Below, piece after piece: positions 45,116 through 56,822 of a stretch of 64,000 bases of DNA. The notes under the pieces were generated by a model. The model was not told the DNA's origin, did no database searches, and saw nothing but the letters and a program-made list of their open reading frames with translations. Positions within the stretch are counted from its first letter, which is position 1, and each line of letters starts with the position of its first letter. A program made the translations under genes and the position numbers. The stretch lies in assembly GCA_963995505.1 (NCBI GenBank), contig OZ023198.1:10407141-10471140 (forward strand), in the 5' to 3' direction. Origin of the DNA: Hypericum androsaemum (Eukaryota; Streptophyta; Magnoliopsida; Malpighiales; Hypericaceae).

Positions 45116-45532
45116 GTTGGGTTGGGTACAGAATGCCCCCATTCTGCACCATTCGGAATGAAGACACGCGAGAGCTTTTTTTACAAAAATGCTAAAATAC
45201 GGGAACCAAAATAAAAAAAATTACGCACAAACACATGCCGGAAATAAATGCCATTATCACATAAATGTGCATGCCAGTATCGTAACCGGGGCATGCCAGT
45301 ATTGTAAACAGGGCAAGCTAGCGGGACTTTTTTACAAAAATGCTAAAATACGGGGACCAAAATGAGAAAATCACATGCGCCAGTATCATAAATCGGACAT
45401 GCTCCTGTCACAAAAACAAATGTCATTATCACATAACTGCACATACCAGTATTACATAGTTGCGTATGTCAGCGCGGTCCTCCCTTCACTCCAAACCGTT
45501 TGGAATTATTCTTTCACTCCGTACCCATTCCA
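45116..45532. mobile_element. MITE, third member of the 40155 family
   Basis: Left GGTTGGGTTGGGTACAGAATG and the inverse of the right end GGTTTTGGAATGGGTACGGAGTG pair imperfectly. CTAAAATACGGGAACCAAAA occurs twice in near-identical form, followed by GCCATTATCACATAA units. No target duplication found. Confidence 0.7.
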
Positions 45533-45539
45533 AAACCAC

Positions 45540-46252
45540 GAATAAATAGGAAATATGATCAAAATGCATTTGCAGAGATGCTAGTTTGGCAATGTGTAAC
45601 ACCAATTGTGACAATAGCTGAGAAAGTACATTGACCTTGCTATCTTGAACGTAGTGACAGTGTCCCGCTCCGCTTCAAGGTACAATTTCATCTCTCTCGG
45701 TCTCTGTCTCTCTCAGTCTATGTCTCTCACTCGCCGGCTTCGTCTCCAGCTCGCCGGCGTGTTTCTCTCGGTCGTCCCTGGTCTCGGCGTCGTCTCCAGT
45801 TTCCGGCTTCTCAAGCTCGCCTAGCTACTCACGACCGATAATGGTCATGAAAATAGTGAGGAGAGATTAATGATGTTGAAAATGAAACGTTAGAGAGCTT
45901 CTTGGAATTTGGAAATCGATGATGTGTCGTTGTTGGCTGTGCTGGTGACTTCCAGCTGTATACTTTTGTTAGAATTCAGCTGTATGAGTAATAACGTTTA
46001 TTCCTCAAAAAAAAAAAAAGAGTAAGTACTAACGTTTGTAAAAAATTTCGGTCCGATCGACAGTCCAACTGGTCGGACTGGAGGATTCAAAAAACGAACA
46101 AAATTTGGATCGTACCAAAATTCATATTTTTTAAAACTATACTTTTACATGAAAACTATGGGTCTTATTTCTAAATCTCAGCCTTCTGGTAATCCTTGTA
46201 CATGAAACCTCTGTGCTTGGCTAATTCTCCAATGTCTCTAGTGAACTCAGGT
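45540..46252. other. Intergenic
   Basis: A CT-rich stretch with TCGCCGGC motifs (45680-45830) has no continuous frame. No gene called. Confidence 0.45.
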
Positions 46253-46261
46253 TTTAATTTA

Positions 46262-46793
46262 GGGAAAAGTACAATTTTATACTCTGTGTTATCATATTTT
46301 TTGCGATAGTACCATATAGTTTAAAAAGTATCAATCAAGTTCAAGTTATTTGAAAATTTATTAACCTACAGTCTCGTTCAGGTCCGGATGACTTCCAAAT
46401 CTAGCTGGACGACCACGTCATTAAAACGACCTCGTTTCAGTCTCACGTGGCTTGTTGAATGAGCGAATTGGTTAACAAAACATCTCCTGGAGGCCTCCGA
46501 CGACGAACTCGGGCTGCCAGGAAGAGGACTCGGCTAATTTTTTTGGCCTGGATCAAAAAATTGGGGTTGTTTTGTTAATTAACCAATTCGCTCATTCAAC
46601 AAGCCACGTGAGACTGAAACCAGGTCGTTTTGATGACGTGGCCGTCCAGCTAGGTTCGGAAGTCATCCGCATCTGAGCGGGGACCGTAGGTTGATAAATT
46701 TTCAAATAACTTAGACATGATTGATAATTTTTAAACCACATAGTCCTATCACAAAAAATGTGATACTACATATTACAAAATTGTACTTTTCCT
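46262..46793. mobile_element. MULE-like palindromic MITE
   Basis: Ends GGGAAAAGTACAATTTTAT and the inverse of ACAAAATTGTACTTTTCCT. Perfect 9-bp target duplication TTTAATTTA (46253-46261 and 46794-46802). Arms exceed 200 bp and include ATTCGCTCATTCAACAAGCC and its inverse close to a short loop at about 46480-46560. Terminal GGAAAAGT is shared with copies A and B, so it is probably a distant member of the same superfamily. Confidence 0.87.
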
Positions 46794-46802
46794 TTTAATT
46801 TA

Positions 46803-47472
46803 AGACCTCTTTGATTTATCTACTATGTTGTTATGTTTTTTTTACATGTTACTATGTTGTTTTGCGTTGCAGGGTTTAACCGTAGATCATTAAAAAAACG
46901 AGGACCATAATTAATTAAGAACTGATATATAGCCAAGTATATATTAAAAGAGGTTATTATTGGATCTTAAGTTGAGAGGGGAACTCAATTTTTTTTGATT
47001 ATCATAATAACGTTAATGAATTTCCATTTGAACTAATAAGGTGATCGATCGTTAATTGGATTAGCACGGTATTTGAGCAAGGTTGCATGGAAATCTCGAT
47101 TGTTTAGATTTCGGTGCAATTTCTTTGAGGTCGGGGAGGAGATTGTGGACTAAAGGGAACTCGTAAAATTTGGAAACTAAATAGAAGATTGTGACAATCT
47201 AGGTATTAATAAAATAATTAAGAGTAAAATTAAAAAATTAATATAAACAAAAGGGGAGATGAAAAATTAGCTGGCACACTTTTTTTTATGAAAATACTAA
47301 AAAGGTCAAAAAAAAAATAAACTAACCCCACGTGAAAAGAGAAGGAACGCTTCACAATAACTCTTTCTCTCTCTCTCTCTCTCTAAATTATTGTCAACTT
47401 CAAAAACAATATCATATATTTTTTAATAAATAAACTCAAAGAACTAAAAAATAAAAATTCAATAGAAAACTA
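46803..47472. other. Intergenic, AT-rich, ending in a short CT tract
   Basis: No gene. A CT microsatellite at about 47361-47384 precedes the minisatellite. Confidence 0.5.
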
Positions 47473-48340
47473 AATATCACTACATTCGAAAACCAATATC
47501 ACTACGTTCAAAAACCAATATCACTGCATTCGAAAACTAATATTACTACATTCGCAAACTAATATCACTACTTTCAGAAACCAATATCACTACGTTCGGA
47601 AATCAATATCACTATGTTGGAAAAATCAATATCACTACATTTGAAAACTAAAATCACTACATTCGGAAACCAATATTACAACGTTCGAAAACCAATATCA
47701 CCACATTTAAAAACCAATATCAATACATTCGAAAACTAATATATCACTACGTTCGAAAACTAATATCATTACAGACTAAAATCAATAGCATTACTTACTC
47801 AAACCAATATCATTACAGACTTAAACCAATATCAATACATACTCAAACGAATATCATTACAGACTAAAATCAATATCAATACATACTCAAACCAATAGCA
47901 TTACCGACTAAAACTAATATCATTACACACTCAAACCAATAGCAATACATACTCAATCCAATATCTTTACTTACTCAAACTAATTTCATTACTGACTAAA
48001 ACTAATATCAATACATACTCAAACCAATATCATTACATACTCAAACCAATATCAATACATACTCAAACTAATAGCATTACTTACTCAAACCAATATCAGT
48101 ACAGACTAAAATCAATATCAGTACATACTCAAACAAATATCAATACATATTTATTACAGATTAAAACTAATTTTATTACAGACTATAACTAATATCAATA
48201 AAGACTAAAACTAATATCAATACAGACTCAAACCAATATCAATACAGACTCAAACCAATATCATTACATACTCAAACTAATATTAGTATATACTCAAACC
48301 AATATCAATATAGACTCAAACCAATATCATTACAGACTCA
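47473..48340. repeat. 22-bp minisatellite, about 39 units
   Basis: AATATCACTAC recurs at 47473, 47495 and 47517, and AATATTACTAC at 47539, a strict 22-bp period. The first block (to about 47765) uses TCACTACATTCGAAAACCAA. The second (to 48340) uses TCATTACAGACTCAAACCAA, with TACATACTC variants. The change of unit in mid-array suggests two rounds of local amplification. Confidence 0.93.
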
Positions 48341-48354
48341 AACCCTAATTCAAC

Positions 48355-48549
48355 ACCTCCGTTGAGCTGGGCATCGAGGCGGCGGTTGAGATCGTGTGTC
48401 TTCTGGCAGACCTGGAGCTCGAGCTCGTGCATTTGCTAGAGATAGTATTGCCTCAGCCCATCCCCTTGATGTTACTTCCCGCTTCTGTTACTGTTCACCA
48501 TCCACGTGTCCTCCGCCTTTCTCGCCGCTTCAACTTCTACCGCTGCCAT
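48355..48549 (-). pseudogene. RPT6: Captured 5' fragment of proteasome ATPase RPT6
   Basis: Read on the minus strand from the ATG at 48549: MAAVEVEAARKAEDT, then HQGDGLRQYYL and QMHELELQVCQKTHDLN, which aligns with the N-terminus of RPT6, the 19S regulatory-particle AAA-ATPase (N-terminal region QGxGLxQYYLxxIHELQxxxxQKTxNLNRLxAQ). One frame holds all of it but has stops at codon 26 (TAA) and codon 38 (TAG) and an extra Arg codon near the end. Similarity stops after about 65 codons, at the edge of the minisatellite; the ATPase domain is absent. A GA-rich stretch at 48617-48635 may be its old leader. It is a non-functional copy, probably carried by a transposon. Confidence 0.75.
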
Positions 48550-48719
48550 CTCCTCTCTCTCCTACTGTTTTGCCGATTGGGGCTTCTTCTTCTTCTTTCT
48601 ACTTGTACTACTCGTTGAGAGAGAGAGAGAGAGAGATTTCTTTTGTTTCAAGAAGAAGAGAGAACGATGGCGGCCACAATTTTTTATAGCAAATTTAAGA
48701 GATAAAAAAGTTTAAATGG

Positions 48720-51700
48720 ATAGGGGGTAAAAACCCTGGTTGGGATGGGTAAAAGGTCAAAAGTATCCTTGATAGATTAATGGCCCTTGGATTTGCAGAT
48801 ACTGTTTTAAAATTAAATCTGACGGCTTATATTTAAGTCCCCACCTATGGACAACTTTTCTTTAATTCCCACTCAATCTGTTCTCAAGTCGGGGATATTC
48901 TTTTTGCAACAATCTAGATTCAGGGATTGAGTGTGTAAAATTAAGTGTTAGCAGCATTAACGCAGATTTTTTTTCCACGCAGTTTTTCTCAATAGATTTT
49001 TCTGCATTAAGGTTTTAACCCTATTGCAACCTTGTACACCCACTTTTTTATATACGTAGATATCATTAATAAAAATGAATTCTACTTTTCCGGAAAAAAA
49101 AGTCCAAGATATGTACAAGTAGAGCTTTCTCATTAATGCCACTTGACTATGTGTGCAAGTAGGATTTTTCGGACACTCAAATGATCGACGAATTTAAGTT
49201 GAATTCGGGAAATATAGTAGAACTTTCTCAATTTTTGTAAGTTAAAAGAGGATATGAGAGTGTCAATATGTCCTTTCCAATCTCCATCAATGAGCTAGCT
49301 TCCTCCATCTCGACACTTATACATATTAACTTAAAAGTGCGATCAGTTCAAAAAGCATCGTAAACTATACGTATCAAGACAGTTGTTGTCACTTTCCTCT
49401 TCCACGATGGATTGGGAGGTGGCGGGGGCGATCCTCAGGAGATCGCACGAGTACGGTAGGGCGGGGGTGGACCTCTTGGGATGACATGCCACAGGGAGGA
49501 GATGGAGAAGGTGAAGAAACTATTATTTGGGGTCATTATGTTTTCAAACTTTAGAATGGAAGGGAAAGAATGAGACATGGAGGTTTGATTTTCTGAAATA
49601 GATGATGCAGCCTCTGCTTTTTTGAAATGCATGAAGTCATCCTCGTAGTTTGGTTTTATTATAATTTCATGTCCCTCGTTGACGTCATCGATAAGTTTTT
49701 TTTATTATTTATCTTGAAATAACTTTTAAACTCTTGTTCTAGTCGACCCAAACCTCTGGTCATTTTTCAATGAACATCAACTCCAGTCATCGCGTCCTCA
49801 CCATTTTTGCGGTAGACACCAGCTCCGGTCGTCGCGACCTCACCTTGATTGTAGACACAACCGCCCCATCTCACCAAACCACCACGGCCGCCCCCCGTCT
49901 CCACCTCCCGTTCTCTCTTACATATCTTTTAGGTATTCCTCTTACCACAGTCTAGCCTTGATTTTTTTTTTCAAATAGGTAAAAAAAACTTATGTATTAT
50001 TCTAAAATAGGTACAAACATATACATATTAGCAAAACGTTCATCCATATTGCTTACTGTCTTCTTTCATGATTTTGTTTCCTATTATTTTTATAATGATT
50101 GTTCTTATTAGGGAGTTTTTTAATTAGTAAAATATTCCAATAAATAGAAAATTCAATCCAATCAATATCTAATTAAGATTACTATCCAAATCAACATAGA
50201 ATTATGTTAATAGATTACTATCTTGAAATTTAATTTCTATGATAATTTTTATCTAATTGAAAATAAAATAGAACGCATGTGTGAAAAATCCAACTTTAAT
50301 CATTTCTTTATTTCAGAAAAAAATTCATTTTACCCAGAGCAAAAATAATATACTTTTATTGTTAATTTTTGTATTATTTTAGACTAATATGAGTAGAAAT
50401 ATTAGTATTAGTATAATGACATAATATAATATATTACGATAAATTCACATCATTAAGTGTTGTGATAAATTTACGATACAATGATTAAATCTGATGTACT
50501 AATAAATTTATGTTCGGCCAAAAGCAATAAAGCAACAAAACAAAATTTTTAAATAAAGCGTCATCAAAATTTGTGAAACAAAAATTTGTTACATTAAAAA
50601 CTTTTGCTAATAAAATCATGAAACATTCCTTAGTACATTAAAAAATTAAAATGAAAGGAGGCGCCCTAGTAGTTTTCATATTAGAAAAAAATCACTCATA
50701 GGCGAGGTGGAATTTAAGTGAGAACTTTTGGTTTCCTCTGACACTTTTTTATTTTGAGGGATGATTCACTTAAGTTGGATGAAAGAGATGTCCATAAATT
50801 TTTTATTACATTTAAAGTTACACAATTTGGTTTTCAAATAGCTTCAAATGTTTACTTTCATATTGCTATAATTTACAAAATTTCAAGTTTTATATTCTTT
50901 GTTAAAAATTAAGGTTAGGTAAGTGATTTGATTATATATTATTTTGTTCATGTAAAATTTTATTGTATATTTTATGTTGTTTATGAAAAAAGAAAATGTA
51001 TTAACTTCTATTATTTCACAAGTGCAAGAATCCAATAGTAATATCAGTAATGGTTTGATTATGCTTTATTTTGTGTATGTAAGATTTAAAATTAGATAAT
51101 TTGATTTTTAAATAGCTTTAAATGTCCTATGAAGACTGCTCATGGGTGCCAAAACAAAGGTATTTGAGCTATCAAAGAGAGGAACTTTTATGTTGATTAT
51201 ATAATTCATGTGAGCTGGAGGCACCGTGGTTGCTGTGGTGAAGAAGGATGTGGTTAAGCTACAATTGATCGCTCCGGTGTGCTTAACCATAGGGGGGAAC
51301 ATTTCTCTTAGCAGGAGACTCGGCAGCATTGGAGCCTGATTGGTTCGGCAACATCCAAGGTGGAAAAACCGTTGAAGTTCCTCCTCCTCCTACATATTTT
51401 GAGTAATCGATGCTAAAAGCTAACCTGATTAGGCAAATCAAAACTTGACACCTCTCACTTTGGCTGTTGTTGTGACGATTCGGTATGCTGATACTCATTG
51501 GACTAAATGATAGGATTTAGGTAAGTAAGATTGCAAAGTTTTTTCAATCAAATTTTAATATTGATAAATTTTCGTAGTTAAAACATGAAACAAGTGAGAC
51601 TCGAACTAGTTATGTGCACTACTGGGTGTGAGAATAACCTAAGGAAAGGAGAGCTATAAGACTTGTCATCTCGACTTGATTTATGCAACGATGTCATTAT

Positions 51701-53519
51701 ATAGTGGAGAATCTTTAAAATAAATACATAAATTTACATAAGGGTAAATTAAAAATGATTTTAAATATGACCGTTATGCAAATTTATTTGAATTAAATAT
51801 ATCAGACTTTTGAAATACCATAATTTCCAATAATCTCCTGCTTATTTTAGAAGTATATGGACTTTTTGTTCCTTCTCGGATTAACCCCTTGGATGCAAGT
51901 GCTTCGAAACTAGTGTGTTGCAGACTATGAACCAGAGAACTTAGACGTAGAGAGAAAGCATACAATGTCATGATGAAGTTAAAAACTTCTATGAATTATG
52001 AACACTATAGTGTACACTTGACCTTATAAATCAGACTTCACCCTTGCAGTTCTTGTTGTTGTTTCTCGCTAAATTGATCATGGGTGTAGCCTGATTATTC
52101 ATGAGTGTTTCAAAGATTAAGCCACAATCTCATACAAGCGGCTCAACTCGACACTCATATAGGTGAGTGTATATTGCATTTTATACACCAGATTAAGTAA
52201 GAGCTATGAAAATCATTAAAAGCTTTAAGCTTAACCTTTTACATTAAAATCTAGCACTTCCTCGCACACCATATGAAGGGACTAATTAGTGCTAGTTGGA
52301 TTACCTCATGACTTATTGTTACCCATATTTTAATGGAATCTCCAATCACAAAGGTTGAGTTCCCATTACCGTTAATCTAACAATTCGGCTTAAATCTATT
52401 CCCCTCGATGTTATATATGTGACTCTTCTACAAAGGGTTATATCATAGGATTGGAAAATCAACTCTATCTTCACATATTCTATGGATATTAATCCATCAT
52501 TTAGCAATTGCTTAACCACATTATTCATTAACCAAATATATTAATTCTGCCATTGAAAGCTTTGTTTTTAGATATGACTAATGCATCTTTTTGGCAATCT
52601 CAAATCATCAACACTAATAATGTCGGTTATATTCTTACAAGAATATTCTAAGAAAATTCACAACCATAATAAACACTCGCTTTATAATCATTCTAGCTAA
52701 TTTATTTGGTTGTTAAGGGTATATCACATTACTTCCAAGTTGATCACATAATCATTGAGTTTTTTTATCTGATATGAATCTAAAATCCAATAAACATCAC
52801 TATATTTTCTCAATACAATGGATATCCACAATACCTGTGGTGATGGTTCATAAAATAAACTTGGACAAATTAACATTTGCTTTGTGTTTGAGAAATCGTT
52901 CGAGACGAATGAATCGATAAATATCGTAGATGGTGACTAATTTACATTCATGGATTTGATATCTTATGCATATGCAACGAATTGCACCGTGAGGATAAGA
53001 AGTGTATGAAATTATCATTCTCTATAAGTTGTTAATGTTGGAAAATTGGAGAAAAATGAATGAGTAAAATGGTAATTCAAAGAAGATCGAAATAAATTTT
53101 AATGATTTGAGAGATTAATGTGAGATGTTACAAAATTGTAACATTCTACATTAAAAATCTAAAATTAATAATGAATATATGTTTGAGAAATTTTTTCCAT
53201 TATTTTTAAATATTATAAAATTTATGACATTCCAAATTTATTACATAAAATTAATTTCAAATTTTAAAATTTAAATCATATGTTATACAATTAAAATTTA
53301 TAATTAAATTTAATGCCCATATTTATTTTGCCTATTATTGCGAGAACAAAAATTTGCCTACTTACAATTTAATGTTGGTCCATGAAAAAAAAATTAATTG
53401 CATGATAACCTCCGTTCCTGCAATTTAATGCTTTCAAATGCTCTATTAAAAAATCAATAGGAAGCAAGGAAAAAGAAGATAGATGGGTGGCTTGCTTCTT
53501 GAGTTGCATGATCAAGAGG
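48720..53519. other. Long intergenic stretch, mostly AT-rich
   Basis: No gene supported. GC-richer patches at 49410-49640, 49790-49910 and 51110-51500 hold short frames without known motifs. The region 51770-53150 has plain, evenly composed sequence reminiscent of an old LTR, but I could not define ends or a second copy. Confidence 0.4.
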
Positions 53520-53524
53520 AAGAG
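53520..53524. repeat. Left target-site duplication AAGAG
   Basis: Matches 61784-61788 exactly. Confidence 0.9.
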
Positions 53525-55079
53525 TGTAAGATTTGGGATTATTAAAATTAAGGAGGCGAAATAATTGCTCCACCATTTTGTCTTAGTGCTCCACCATGGT
53601 GATTTAGTGCTCCACTAAGTAGTCTTCCACTAAGTAAAGCTAATTACGGTAATTTGCTACCTTAAGTAGTGCCAGAGAAAGGAATTGGAGGAGTCTGAGA
53701 AATTCCTTTCTTTCTTGGAAGGTGGAGAAGAAATTCTAACTCCTAGAGGACAAGTTGGATCCATCACAAAGAAAGGAGTTCCGGGAGAATTATTGGAGGA
53801 TCTCTCGTGAAGAACTAGAGATTAGAAGCAACGACAAGTAAGTGGAATTTCATTTTTTGTAAGTCTGTCTAAAATCGAATTCGGAATTGAACTCGATTTA
53901 GGCCTGATCACATACAAATCTGTTGTGAATTCGAATTCAGATTGGAATTCGAATCTCATTAGTGTTATTCTGATGTGAATTCGAATTCAGATTGGAATTC
54001 GAATCTCATTAGTGTTATTCTGATGTGAATTCGAATTCAGATTGGAATTCGAATCTCATTAGTGTTATTCTGATGTGAATTCGAATTCAGATTGGAATTC
54101 GAATCTCATTAGTGTTATTCTGATGTGAATTCGAATTCAGATTGGAATTCGAATCTCATTAGTGTTATTCTGATGTGAATTCGAATTTAGATTGGAATTC
54201 GAATCTCATTAGTGTTATTCTGATGTGAATTCGAATTCGGATTTGAATCCGAATCTGATCAGTGTGTTTGCTTTGTTGGGAATTCGAATTTGGATTGGAA
54301 TCTAAATCCGATCCATATTTCCTTTGATTCTTTGTTTGAACCCATTTCTGAAATCGAATTCAATTCGCATCTTCTTTGATTTTGTTATGGATATGATTTC
54401 GTCAAGGTTTGAATATGAGTGTAAATGTGAATATGGAGTTAATTATGTTCTGTTTGACATGCGGGGTTATTTCCACACCTTTTGGGCCCTATAGTTTATA
54501 TGCACTGTTTAGGAGGATACCGGGTAACTCTAGGTGCATGTAATCAAATGGATAGGGAGTGTGGAAATTATCTGGGCTCGTGGAGGGGATACTCTTCTGT
54601 CTTTTGGGCTCGCATCGCGAGAACGGAAGAGTATTTATCTGTGCCCCACGAGAACCTCGTCATGATATGTTATATGTTAGGCTCCGGAGACCTATTTGTT
54701 AGTTGGCTAAGTAGTCGGTTAGGAAATTATTATAGTGAATGATCAAATATTTGATTTTCATTGTGAGTTATGTTTATAAATATTCCATTTACTGAGTTTA
54801 TTCAACTCACTATAGTCGTATGTGGTCAGATCGTTCAGGTGAGGCTCGGGAACGGGATTAGAGAGAGTTTTCGCTGCACGCATCACCACTGTTGATTTCC
54901 AATAATGAAGACTGTTGTTTTTCCTTATGAATGTCACTATATGATATTTGATGTCAACCTTTTGATTTTCAAGAAATGACTACTTTTGAATGTTGGAATG
55001 TATTTCATAATAAAGTCGGGAGCCTAACGGGGTATTTAATACCTCGAACAATTGTCACTTCTATTTTTGGGTCGTGACA
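53525..55079 (+). repeat. 5' LTR of the gypsy element
   Basis: Begins TGTAAGATTTGGG and ends GGGTCGTGACA. It contains the 50-bp tandem array and an 86-codon frame (54482-54742) repeated in the other LTR, which I regard as non-coding. Confidence 0.93.
53931..54265. repeat. 50-bp tandem repeat in the 5' LTR (six copies plus a diverged one)
   Basis: GAATCTCATTAGTG recurs at 53951, 54001, 54051, 54101, 54151 and 54201. Each unit carries GTGAATTCGAATTCAGATTG and ATTGGAATTCGAATC, so the array is dense in GAATTC palindromes. The 3' LTR (about 60630-60970) has the same copy number. Confidence 0.93.
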
Positions 55080-55084
55080 AATTA

Positions 55085-55096
55085 TGGTATCAGAGC
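55085..55096 (+). other. Primer-binding site for initiator tRNA-Met
   Basis: TGGTATCAGAGC, complementary to the 3' end of plant tRNA-iMet, starts 5 bp after the 5' LTR. It primes minus-strand DNA synthesis. Confidence 0.92.
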
Positions 55097-55436
55097 ATTT
55101 AAAATTTTTTTTTTGTTGAAGTGGTTTTATGTAAAAATTTTGAGTTGGCTTTGAAGTTTTACATTACTAGTCGAGTATTAAGAGTCGGGTAACCTTAGGA
55201 AGAGGAGTTTTATGTGATTTATATGGACAGATCACGATTTGAGTTCCTGTTTTGATAAGTAAGTGATTAGTGTAGACTGAGAAATTATTGAATGATTGTG
55301 ATTTTGTGATGTTGTACTTATATGAATCCTAGTGATCTCGTGATTGATTTTGGGATGATTATGACTTCAAATTTAAGAAACGAATTAGGCATGGAGGCAA
55401 CTGAATGTGGTTTTAATAACCTATCAGGGAAAAGTC

Positions 55437-56748
55437 ATGGCACCACAGACCAGAAGCCGAGCATCCAGGGGACAAGGTTCGGGACAGGGTGCGAATACCG
55501 GGCTGCCACCACTTGACACCAGGAATACACGAGCTGCTGCCACCGTTGCACCTGATGTGCCCTCTGACTCAAATGCGCCTGCTGACTCAAATACGCAATC
55601 TGCCACCAATGTGCACGTCAATGGCCTGGCTGCTCCTGGTCCGAACCTAGTAGGGTTAAACACGGAGGGCGCACTTCTGCAGATTTTGAACATGTTAGTT
55701 CAGCAGCGCCAGCCAGCAGCTACGGTCGCGTCACAACCTGTACCTCAACCCACCACCGCAGGGGGTTACCGGGAATTTCTGAGAGTTAAACCACCCCCTT
55801 TTGATGGTTCATAAGATCCAATACAGGTGGAAGATTGGGTGATAGAGATGGAGAAGGCCTTTGATATCGCTCACACCTAGGCCACTGAGAAGGTGAAGTA
55901 TGCTGCTTATGTGCTGAAGGGCGATGCTCGTAGGTGGTGGGAAACTCAGGATAGGACCCGCCGGGACAAAAAGGCAGATGAGGCAGTGGAAGTAGAAGTG
56001 TATGGATGGGAAGACTTCTTGAGAGACTTCAGGAGCCACTTCATTTCACCGGCCAAAAAGAGAGAGAAGGCTCGAGAATTTGACCAGTTGGTGCAAGGGA
56101 ATATGTCGGTGTCGGAATACGATCGAGAGTTTTCTCGGCTTTCAATCTTCAAGTCGACGGCTGCACTCGATGAAGATACTCGAGCTAGAAAATTCGAGGA
56201 TGGGCTCGCTGATGAAATCAGGAAGCTGGTGGTACCTTTCCTCTTGCCCTCCTATTCGGAGGTACTCCACAGGGCGCTGATAATCGAACAGAATCTAAAC
56301 CTATGCCAGAAGAAGGCAGAAAAGGAGATTGCAAAGAGGAAAGGGGGACCCGATGTAGGGAATCAGCATACCGAAGCAACCAAAAGACCCTATCACCCAC
56401 CCCCCGCTAGAAACATGAGCGTATGGTGTGGGAGATGCAACCGTTCGGGCCACAATCAGGATCAGTGCAGGTGAATAGCATGCTATTTTGTGCAACCAGA
56501 ATATTTGGATCTTAAATTAGGAGTATAACATGTATTCTTTAGGTGGATCACTGGAGCATGCTTTAAGTGTGGGAAGATAGGACACCAACTGGCAAACTAT
56601 CCCGAGATGCGTGCAAGGGGCTCAACAGCGATAAACTCTAATGCCCGCACCACAACTACAGCAGGAGGGAACCCGCCACCAAGGGCTACGGCACGGGTGT
56701 ACGCACTCAACCAGACAGAAGCTGGGCAGCGGGGAGATATGGTCACAG
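55437..56748 (+). pseudogene. gag region of the gypsy element (broken)
   Basis: Starts MAPQTRSRASRG and runs through a capsid-type domain (KYAAYVLKGDARRWWE near 55896). Two in-frame stops interrupt it: TAA at 55812 and TAG near 55878. Both could come from Gln codons by C-to-T change. A first CCHC zinc knuckle CGRCNRSGHNQDQC lies near 56427-56468. The frame then stops at a sequence that looks like a 72-nt intron (56471-56542) and continues with a second knuckle, CFKCGKIGHQLANY, whose fourth Cys is lost. Gag coats the RNA and forms the virus-like particle; this copy could not make it intact. Confidence 0.85.
56471..56542 (+). other. Candidate 72-nt intron in gag
   Basis: Starts GTGAAT and ends TTCTTTAG, T-rich before the acceptor. 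Removing it joins the two zinc-knuckle segments in phase 2. Read through, it gives an immediate TGA stop. Confidence 0.6.
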
Positions 56749-56822
56749 GTAAATCCTTGCTTGGTTAATTATTTATGTCGCTAGGAGAATGCAATTAAGT
56801 ATAGGACCATACCGCATCGCAG
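56749..56822 (+). other. Candidate 74-nt intron between gag and protease
   Basis: Starts GTAAAT and ends CATCGCAG. Removal (phase 1) places the conserved MVTG end directly before [16 protein letters not shown], the usual spacing of gag end and protease start in this clade. Unspliced, the frame ends in TAA after a few codons. Confidence 0.6.

Noticed and set aside
51770..53150. Possible solo LTR of a copia-type element
   Set aside because: General resemblance only; no TG...CA ends, target duplication or second copy could be defined.
53931..54265. CRISPR-like regular array
   Set aside because: Direct 50-bp tandem repeats without unique spacers, in a plant LTR.
54482..54742. 86-codon frame, repeated at 61186-61446
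   Set aside because: It lies in the LTRs of the gypsy element and is duplicated only because the LTRs are; no known motif.
56749..56783. A shorter intron ending at CTAG before the ATG at 56789
   Set aside because: About 34 nt is too short for a plant intron and gives the wrong phase; the 74-nt alternative fits.
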